Shown: positions 5,104-10,415 of the stretch, piece by piece
Numbering within the stretch: position 1 is the first letter of the stretch
Layout: every line of letters begins with the position of its first letter
Assembly (NCBI GenBank): GCA_031263945.1
Contig: JAISEW010000198.1
Span: 1 to 10,415 of the forward strand
Reading direction: 5' to 3'
From: Gracilibacteraceae bacterium
GTDB lineage: Bacteria; Bacillota; Desulfitobacteriia; Desulfitobacteriales; Syntrophobotulaceae
DNA length: 10,415 nucleotides
Position numbers and translations under genes: made by a program
The notes under the pieces: model-generated
What the model was told of the DNA's origin: nothing
Seen by the model: the letters and a program-made list of their open reading frames with translations, nothing else
Databases searched by the model: none

Positions 5104-7833
5104 TCATTCCAGCAGCCCGTATTTGATTTTTATCCTGTCCAGTTTTTCCAGCATGGCCTGGGCAAAGAGGATGAGGAAAAAAACGGTGGCCGCGCCGTGG
5201 ACCAGATTCAGCGGCAAGCCCTGCAGCCAGGAGAGGAAAAACATCTCTTTGGTGGGCCGGGCCTGAAACATCAGCACCATCGCCGAATCCATGATCCCGC
5301 CGTAAAGCAGTACCGCGCTCAGGGCCCCGAAAACGCAGAGCGCGACGCTGGAGCGGCTCAGGACGCCTTTGCGGAACAAAATCCCCGCCAGAAAACCGAT
5401 GATGCCAAAAGCGAACATCTGCCACGGCGTCCACGGCCCCTGCCCGAAGAAAATATTGCTGATAAAACCGGCCAGCGCCCCGACCAGAAATCCGGCCTCG
5501 CCGCCGAAGGCCAGACCGGCGATGATGACGAGGGCGACGACCGGTTTGAAATGCGGCAGCATGAAAAACGCCGTGCGCCCCGCCGCGGCAATAGCGCAGA
5601 GGACGGCGAGGATGACCATCTCGCGGGCGCGCGGTTTCCGGCTCTCAAAAACGAGAACGAACGGCAGCATGGCCTCCAGCATGATGAGGGTGGAGATGAA
5701 ATAATAGCGGCGGTCAGCGAAAAAATACACGCCGACATATATGGTCAGCGGAATAGCCAACAAAATCATGACGGCCCCGACCAGAGCGCGGCGCGACAGT
5801 TTAGCCCTGATAACGGCCGGCGGCGGCGTTTCCCGCCGAAAACTCAGAGTCGCGGCAATCAGGACGGCTTCCAGCGTCAAAGCCGAAATCAGGGCGACAT
5901 AGCGCCAGGCCACCGCCGGATCAGCCGCCGCGCTCAGCGCCAAATCCCCGCCGGAGAGAAAGGCGGCCAAACCCGCGCCGTCACGCGCGGCTAAAGCCAG
6001 CGTCAGAACCAAAGCCAGCGCGGCGGCCAGCGCGGCGGCTTTCCGCGCGGGAGAAAACGCGCGCGGCCCCGAGGGCGGCAGCAGCGGGGGTGGGACGGCG
6101 GCCAGGGTCTCAGTACTCTCCTGCCCCCCAAACGACTGAGGTAACGGCGGCCGCGGCGGGGCCATATCCTCCGGCTCGCCGCCCAAAGCCGCAATCACAT
6201 CCTCAGCCGTGACCGCCGCCGGCAGGATATGACGCGCCATGCGGTTAGCCGCCGTCGTGTAAAAACTGTTGCCGGGGAAAAAATCCCGCGGCGGCCCCGC
6301 CGCGACGACGCCGCCGTCGAAAAACAAGGCGCACTGGTCCGCGCAAGCGGCGCAAAACTCAATATCATGGCTGACGATCACCAAAGCGGCCCCCCCGGCC
6401 GCCAGCGCGCGCAGGCAAGCGGCGAATTCCCGCTTGAACTCGGCGTCCAGACCCTTGGTTGGTTCATCCAGCAGCAACGCCCGCGGCTTTAGCAGCAAAA
6501 CTTTAGCCAAGGCCGCGCGCTGCTGCTCGCCGCCGGATAAATCGTAGGGATGCACCCCGGCCAGTTCTTCCAGCCGGCAAAACGCGAGTACCTCGTTCAC
6601 GCGATCTGTCTTTTCCGCCGCCGGGATTTTTTTCTCCGAAAGAACTTCCAGCAGATCCTCCCGCACGGTTTTACGCAAAAAAACGGACTGGGGGTTCTGC
6701 GGCAGAACACCGAGCATACCGTCAAACAATTCTTCCGCCGTTATATCACCCAGCTCCCGCCCCCAAAGCCGCACCCGCCCTCGGTGCGGCCGGCGGAGAC
6801 CGGCGAGCAGCGACAGGGCCGTCGATTTGCCCGCGCCGTTGCCGCCCAGGATGGCGGTGATTTCCCCGGCGCAGGCCTGAAAAGTCATGCCTTTCAAAAC
6901 GTCGGGCCCGTCCTGCTCATAGCGGAACCACACATCTTCCCAGGCCACGGCGGGTGTCCGCGGCGTCCGGGGCGGCGGAGCGGGCGGGACAGGCCTTAGT
7001 TCCGGCCCGGCCACGCGGCTCAGCCATTCCCGCCCCTCGCGCGCGCTGACCGGGCACGGCCCATCCCCCGTTCCGGCCGCCCAAACGCGCATGGGCGCGG
7101 GCATGGCGTAAAACATACCGTGCCGCGCCCGGCGCAAAGCCGCGCCGACGTCCGCCGGCGAACCGGCGGCGATCAGCCGCCCCTGATCCAAGGCGACCGC
7201 CTCATCGCAAATGGCAAAAACTTCCTCCAGGCGGTGTTCCGTCAAAATGACCGTCGTGCCGAGTTCCCGGTTTATCTTGCCGACCGTAGCCAAAAACTCC
7301 GCCGCGGCGATCGGATCCAATTGCCCGGTCGGTTCGTCTAAAATGAGAACCGCCGGCTGCAGCGCCATGACAGAAGCCAGATTCAGCAGTTGTTTCTGCC
7401 CGCCGGAAAGCTCGGCCACATCCCGGTAAAACCAGTTCTGGATACCGAAAAACGTCGCCATCTCCGCGACGCGCAAGCGGATCTCCGGCGTGGCGCAGCC
7501 GAGACTTTCCAGACCGAAGGCCAATTCATGCCAGACTTTATCAGTGACGATCTGGTTTTCGGGATTTTGCCGCACAAAACCGATCTTCGCGCTCTGCGCC
7601 CGCAAATCCAAATCGGCCAAAGGAGCGCCCGCGAAAAATATAGAGCCGCTTTGAGCGCCGTGCGGCGCCAGCGCCGGTTTCAGCAGACGGAGCAGCGTCG
7701 TTTTACCGCTGCCGGAAGGCCCGCAGAGGACGACAAAAGCGCCGGCGGGCACTGTCAGGGTTACGTCCGCCAGCGCCGGCCGGCAGCGCTCCGGGTAAGT
7801 AAAGTTCAGGTTTTCGAGGCGAAAGATTTCCAC
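5104..7833 (-). CDS. Fused ECF transporter protein: two ATPase domains plus C-terminal S component
   Basis: A 909-aa fusion. ATPase domain 1 (about 1-235) has Walker A GPSGSGKTT (38-46), Q-loop Gln89, LSGGQ (142-146), Walker B LILDEPT (163-169) and switch His200. A Pro-rich linker leads to ATPase domain 2 (about 293-530) with Walker A GGNGAGKST (330-338), Gln379, LSGGE (432-436), LLLDEPT (453-459) and His489. Both domains look catalytically complete. After a second Pro-rich linker (about 555-595), roughly nine to eleven membrane segments follow. The last part (about 735-895) has the conserved S-component stretch FGQGPWTPWQMFAFG (796-810). ECF S components bind a vitamin and are driven by the ATPases and EcfT. 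The chosen start is GTG 7833, with GGGAGG (7841-7846) seven bases ahead. It overlaps the end of ecfT by 28 bases. An ATG at 7875 would extend it by 14 residues but lacks this site. The substrate is not directly readable; a corrinoid is inferred from neighbours. Confidence 0.92.
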   Translation of the reverse strand: MEIFRLENLNFTYPERCRPALADVTLTVPAGAFVVLCGPSGSGKTTLLRLLKPALAPHGAQSGSIFFAGAPLADLDLRAQSAKIGFVRQNPENQIVTDKVWHELAFGLESLGCATPEIRLRVAEMATFFGIQNWFYRDVAELSGGQKQLLNLASVMALQPAVLILDEPTGQLDPIAAAEFLATVGKINRELGTTVILTEHRLEEVFAICDEAVALDQGRLIAAGSPADVGAALRRARHGMFYAMPAPMRVWAAGTGDGPCPVSAREGREWLSRVAGPELRPVPPAPPPRTPRTPAVAWEDVWFRYEQDGPDVLKGMTFQACAGEITAILGGNGAGKSTALSLLAGLRRPHRGRVRLWGRELGDITAEELFDGMLGVLPQNPQSVFLRKTVREDLLEVLSEKKIPAAEKTDRVNEVLAFCRLEELAGVHPYDLSGGEQQRAALAKVLLLKPRALLLDEPTKGLDAEFKREFAACLRALAAGGAALVIVSHDIEFCAACADQCALFFDGGVVAAGPPRDFFPGNSFYTTAANRMARHILPAAVTAEDVIAALGGEPEDMAPPRPPLPQSFGGQESTETLAAVPPPLLPPSGPRAFSPARKAAALAAALALVLTLALAARDGAGLAAFLSGGDLALSAAADPAVAWRYVALISALTLEAVLIAATLSFRRETPPPAVIRAKLSRRALVGAVMILLAIPLTIYVGVYFFADRRYYFISTLIMLEAMLPFVLVFESRKPRAREMVILAVLCAIAAAGRTAFFMLPHFKPVVALVIIAGLAFGGEAGFLVGALAGFISNIFFGQGPWTPWQMFAFGIIGFLAGILFRKGVLSRSSVALCVFGALSAVLLYGGIMDSAMVLMFQARPTKEMFFLSWLQGLPLNLVHGAATVFFLILFAQAMLEKLDRIKIKYGLLE

Positions 7834-8708
7834 CGGCGTTCCTCCCGCGCATTGATGAAAAAAGGCATAAAGCAAAGCAGGCCGTACACGGCGAACAGGC
7901 TGAGGGAATAAAGGCCTCCCCCCGCGCCTGCCAGAACGGGAAAAAACGTGAAGCGCAGCCCGCCCGCCGCTGCGCCGCGCGCGATATAAGCGCCGCAGCC
8001 GGTGATAAAGAGCAGCGCCATCCCGTCGCGCCGGTCAAAACGGTAGATGGAGAAAGCCGTGCGCCCCGGCAGACCGTAGCCGCGGCTTTTCATGCTGTCG
8101 GCCGTTTCCACCGCGTTTTCCAGCGCCCAGGTGACGAGGATGGATAGTATCCGGATGCCCTGCCGCGCCCGCCGCCACAGGCTCCCGCGCCCCGGATCCC
8201 GCCCCAGCCCTCTTTGTCCGCTTACGATCACGGTGATCTGGGCGCGAAAACGCGGCGTGAAGCGCAGAGCCATCGACAGGATGAGGGAAAGCGCGGGGAT
8301 GATCCGACCGAACAGATAGACGAATTTGTCGGAGGTCATGACGGCGGTGTAGCAGTTGAACCAGAAAATGACCGCGATCAGCATAAAAGCCGCCGCCGCC
8401 CCGTAGAGGACGGATTCGAGCGTCAGCGGGTTGCCGTCCCGCAGATACAGCAGGATGGTCGCGCCTTCATGGTTAAAAGCCGGATTGAGCAGCGCCGTCA
8501 GGACGAGCAGCGGCAGCATGTACAGGAGACCGAAGCGCAGGGCTTTTTTCCCGTCCAGATACAGGGCGTAAGCGAGCGCCCCGCTCAGCGACAGCCCCAG
8601 GCAGACCGGATGGAGGAAAAACATGCCGCAGGTGAAAATCAGGGCGAAATACGTCATATTGACCAGCGGATGATAGGCGGAAAACGTCTCCCGGGCGCGC
8701 CGGCTCAC
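7806..8708 (-). CDS. ecfT: ECF transporter transmembrane coupling protein EcfT
   Basis: A 300-aa membrane protein that in ECF importers links the ATPases to the S component. It has about six hydrophobic segments and the two family motifs: a MALRFTPRF stretch (146-154) and the coupling-helix motif ADSMKSRGYG (203-212), the classic Ala-Asp-Ser-Met-x-x-Arg-Gly-Tyr-Gly. The start is set at GTG 8708, which shares GTGA with the stop of the DUF4430 gene. The longer frame from ATG 8768 would add an Arg/Gly-rich run (mostly RRR and GRG) that is an antiphase reading of the DUF4430 3' end, so it is rejected. It lies between the DUF4430 gene and the fused A-A-S gene, so it is very probably the dedicated T subunit for that fusion rather than part of a shared module. 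Confidence 0.93.
   Translation of the reverse strand: MSRRARETFSAYHPLVNMTYFALIFTCGMFFLHPVCLGLSLSGALAYALYLDGKKALRFGLLYMLPLLVLTALLNPAFNHEGATILLYLRDGNPLTLESVLYGAAAAFMLIAVIFWFNCYTAVMTSDKFVYLFGRIIPALSLILSMALRFTPRFRAQITVIVSGQRGLGRDPGRGSLWRRARQGIRILSILVTWALENAVETADSMKSRGYGLPGRTAFSIYRFDRRDGMALLFITGCGAYIARGAAAGGLRFTFFPVLAGAGGGLYSLSLFAVYGLLCFMPFFINAREERRWKSFASKT
7841..7846 (-). promoter_or_regulatory. Ribosome binding site of the fused ECF gene
   Basis: GGGAGG on the minus strand, seven bases before GTG 7833 and inside the end of ecfT. It decides the GTG start over the ATG at 7875. Confidence 0.7.
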
Positions 8709-9247
8709 GACCCCGTTACCGCGCCCCCGCCGCCGATATCGGCGCCCAGGTCGCAGGTGTAGATCCACTCCACCTCGTCTCCGGCCTGGAGGCGGTAGCG
8801 GGAGCAGCCGTAATTGGGGAACCAGCCGTTCACCTTGTACATCCAGCCGGAAAGCTCGCCGGCGTCGAATTCGTAAAAATTGTTGATGCCCTCGATATAA
8901 GCCGAGTTGTAGAGCGGCACGTTCGTAAATTCCATGTGGATCCCGGCCAGGCGCATTTCCCGCTGCAACAGGTCAAAGACGCTTTCGCCCTCATAAAACG
9001 TCACCGCCGCGGCGGGAAATATGACGCCGTCCGCGGGGACCAGTTCGCGTTTTTCCGGGGCCAGCTGAGCCATGTTGGACAAAATAGTGTCGCAGCGCAC
9101 CGAGAGCGAGCAGGAAAACTCCTCCCACGATCCCGCGGCGGCCTCCGGTCCCGCCGGCCGCAGCCCGGCCCAGCCCCAGACGGCCAGCAGCGCCGCCGCC
9201 ACGAAAAGGAGGGCGATTATTCCCGGCCGAAGACCGCCGCGCTTCAC
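8705..9247 (-). CDS. DUF4430 (transcobalamin C-terminal-like) secreted or anchored protein
   Basis: A 180-aa protein with a short basic N-terminus and one hydrophobic segment (about 9-27), a signal peptide or membrane anchor, so the domain faces outside. The rest is a DUF4430 domain. Its hallmark runs from 113 to 151, including YNSAYIEGINNFYEFDAG and the motif SGWMYKVNGWFPNYGCS. Cysteines at 46, 52, 148 and 165 could form disulfides outside the cell. In animals this fold is the C-terminal beta-domain of intrinsic factor and transcobalamin, where it closes over cobalamin. The start is GTG 9247, overlapping the previous stop as GTGA, with AGGG (9257-9260) nine bases ahead. The gene sits between the alpha/alpha-barrel gene and ecfT, which suggests a substrate-capture partner for the ECF importer. 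The ligand is inferred, not shown. Confidence 0.9.
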   Translation of the reverse strand: MKRGGLRPGIIALLFVAAALLAVWGWAGLRPAGPEAAAGSWEEFSCSLSVRCDTILSNMAQLAPEKRELVPADGVIFPAAAVTFYEGESVFDLLQREMRLAGIHMEFTNVPLYNSAYIEGINNFYEFDAGELSGWMYKVNGWFPNYGCSRYRLQAGDEVEWIYTCDLGADIGGGGAVTGS

Positions 9248-10415
9248 GCGCCGCCGCCCTGACGCCTCACCGCGTCACTCATGCGGTACAGGCCGCTCCG
9301 CCCGGTCAGGGACCTCCGGGCCGCGGCCATGGCGTAAAGGGCCTGTTCCGTCGACATCAGATTGCTGCCGCCCCCGGCGCTGTGGCGGAAACTGCCGTCG
9401 CCCACAGAAAAAGACAGAATATTCGATAAAATTGTTCGCCCGTTTTTAACAAAACGCGGATCATCCACGCTGAGGCCTAGCGCCGTCAGCGCCGTCAGCA
9501 CCTGGACCCCGCTTTCCAGATTGGTTTCGCCCCGGTAGGAAAATCCGCCGTCCTCGCCCTGCATAGCGGCCAGGCAGGCGAGGGCTTTGTCCGCCGCCGC
9601 CCGTACCTGGGGCTGCTCCCGGTAAACGGCCAGCGCCTGCAGCGCCATCCCGGTGATATCGGCTTCCGCCCGCGCGTCAGCCGGGATGGCCGCGCCGCCC
9701 GCGCCCGCGGTCAGGCTGAACCCGCCGTCCGGCAGCTGCCGCCGCAAAATCTCCGCGATATAGTCCTGACGGCTGGCGCCCGGAGAGACCGTCAGGGGAT
9801 AATCGGCGCTGTCCAGGGCGATCAGGGCCCAAATCGGACCGTTGATCCCCTGCCAGACCGTTTGGTCAAAATCAGCGAGCGGCAAAGTCAGATCATATCC
9901 GCCCGCTTCGCGGGCGTCATAGCCCGCCGCGGTCAGCCCCAGGATCACCCGGGAATATTCCGTGTATTTTTTGCTGTGCAAGATCCCGCCGCGCTCCCGC
10001 AGGTAATCGGTCACGGTTTGATAATAGGTTTCATAATACGAATCCGGCACGGCGTAGCCGGAGCGGGCCAGACCGATCACCGCCCACTCGCCGCCGACCG
10101 AGCCGACCTGCGGCCGCGGCACGACGCCGTAGACATAAGCGGCCGTTTGGTTCAGCGCCGCGGTCAGAGCGGCCTCGTCCGTCAGCGTCCGCGCGGCGGC
10201 CCCTTCCGCCGCCGCCGGAGGTTCAGGACTGACTGCCGGGCTTTCCGCCGGCGGAGCTTCGGTCGCCGGAGTTTCAGTCGCCGGGGCTTGCTCCTCCGAT
10301 GGGGCTTCGGTCGACGGGGCTCCGCCTGTTGGGGCTTCCGGTCCTGCCGCTTCCGGCGGAACCCCCGCCGGGTCTTCGGCTAGCGGAGGTTCCGCCGGGT
10401 TTTCCTCCGGCGGTT
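9244..10415 (-). CDS. Alpha/alpha-barrel (prenyltransferase/squalene-cyclase repeat) surface protein, cut by right edge
   Basis: The frame is open for 389 codons up to the right edge, so the true start is outside. The ATG at 10122 is internal, because coding-like sequence of the same composition and the barrel's own first helix lie upstream of it. Residues 1 to about 75 here form a Pro/Glu/Ala/Thr-rich linker, as in wall- or membrane-tethered proteins. The rest has helical repeats of the toroid fold: GGEWAVIGLARSGY, SRVILGLTAAGYD, QGINGPIWALIALDSADY, ADITGMALQALAVY, DGGFSYRGETNLESGVQVL and MSTEQALYAMAAARR. The QGxDGGF-type turns are typical of prenyltransferase and squalene-cyclase repeats. 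No terpene-cyclase DXDD motif is evident, so binding rather than catalysis is likely. The same fold is the N-terminal domain of intrinsic factor and transcobalamin. It ends in a GTGA overlap with the DUF4430 gene. Secretion is inferred; the signal peptide is not in view. Confidence 0.88.
   Translation of the reverse strand, partial: PPEENPAEPPLAEDPAGVPPEAAGPEAPTGGAPSTEAPSEEQAPATETPATEAPPAESPAVSPEPPAAAEGAAARTLTDEAALTAALNQTAAYVYGVVPRPQVGSVGGEWAVIGLARSGYAVPDSYYETYYQTVTDYLRERGGILHSKKYTEYSRVILGLTAAGYDAREAGGYDLTLPLADFDQTVWQGINGPIWALIALDSADYPLTVSPGASRQDYIAEILRRQLPDGGFSLTAGAGGAAIPADARAEADITGMALQALAVYREQPQVRAAADKALACLAAMQGEDGGFSYRGETNLESGVQVLTALTALGLSVDDPRFVKNGRTILSNILSFSVGDGSFRHSAGGGSNLMSTEQALYAMAAARRSLTGRSGLYRMSDAVRRQGGGA
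10195..10415 (-). repeat. Pro/Glu/Ala-rich low-complexity coding stretch
   Basis: This segment of the alpha/alpha-barrel gene encodes irregular repeats built on Glu-Ala-Pro, Thr-Glu-Ala-Pro and Pro-Pro-Ala-Glu units. The DNA shows recurring TCCGGCGG-like and GGGGCTT-like (plus strand) words. It is likely an extended spacer between a membrane or wall anchor and the barrel. Such tracts are prone to length variation. Confidence 0.6.

Noticed and set aside
5101..5994. Plus-strand open frame (297 codons) preceded by a good AAAGGAG site at about 5091-5097
   Set aside because: The product is a hydrophilic Gln/Arg/Asp-rich chain, as expected from the antisense of a membrane protein gene. The opposite strand clearly encodes the S component, so the ribosome-site match is probably chance.
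8709..8768. Longer N-terminus for EcfT from ATG 8768
   Set aside because: The extra residues are an Arg/Gly-rich antiphase reading of the DUF4430 3' end. GTG 8708 gives a family-like N-terminus and a GTGA overlap.
9244..10122. ATG at 10122 as the start of the alpha/alpha-barrel gene
   Set aside because: The frame stays open to the right edge, with coding-like Pro/Glu/Ala sequence and the first barrel helix upstream. The gene is partial rather than starting here.
5009..10415. Cobalamin riboswitch for the ECF operon
   Set aside because: No intergenic leader of this operon lies in the window. Its 5' end is beyond the right edge, so presence or absence cannot be judged.
1..10415. tRNA, rRNA, CRISPR array or insertion sequence
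   Set aside because: No cloverleaf, rRNA-like stretch, regularly spaced repeat or transposase was found on reading through the window.

Overview
The window looks like chromosome from an anaerobic, moderately high-GC Bacillota (Clostridia or Negativicutes type). The reasons are strong GGAGG-type ribosome binding sites, frequent GTG starts, an ECF-type vitamin transporter with clostridial-style partner proteins, and a MATE/MarR pair typical of Firmicutes. The species cannot be fixed from the sequence. All genes except one (the MarR regulator) lie on the minus strand.

Left block (1-2739, minus). A compact cluster reads in transcription order: a 181-aa protein of unknown function, a short DnaA-like AAA+ protein, 6-phosphofructokinase (pfkA), and the first 93 codons of panB (ketopantoate hydroxymethyltransferase), which runs off the left edge. 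The spacing is tight enough for one operon. The DnaA-like protein keeps Walker A and B and a DnaA domain IV-like C-terminus. It lacks DnaA domain I, and by eye it has lost the ATP-sensing arginine finger and the normal DnaA-box recognition motif.

Middle block (about 2915-5008). An AT-richer cassette holds a MATE-family efflux pump (minus) and a divergent MarR-family repressor (plus). Between them are two back-to-back promoters and two copies of a 16-bp operator. One copy sits inside a perfect 36-bp palindrome over the pump's -10 and start site. The other covers the regulator's -35. The cassette is probably a later acquisition placed between two GC-rich operons.

Right block (5104-10415, minus). 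A four-gene chain joined by overlaps and GTG starts reads: an alpha/alpha-barrel (prenyltransferase/squalene-cyclase repeat) protein with a Pro/Glu/Ala-rich N-terminal stretch, open at the right edge; a secreted or membrane-anchored DUF4430 protein; EcfT; and one 909-aa polypeptide that fuses two ECF ATPases to an S (substrate-binding) component. The alpha/alpha barrel and the DUF4430 fold are the two domains that make up animal intrinsic factor and transcobalamin. I therefore infer a bacterial, two-protein version of that capture device feeding a dedicated ECF importer, with a corrinoid as the most likely cargo. The cargo is not shown by this window: the operon's promoter, and any cobalamin riboswitch, would lie beyond the right edge.
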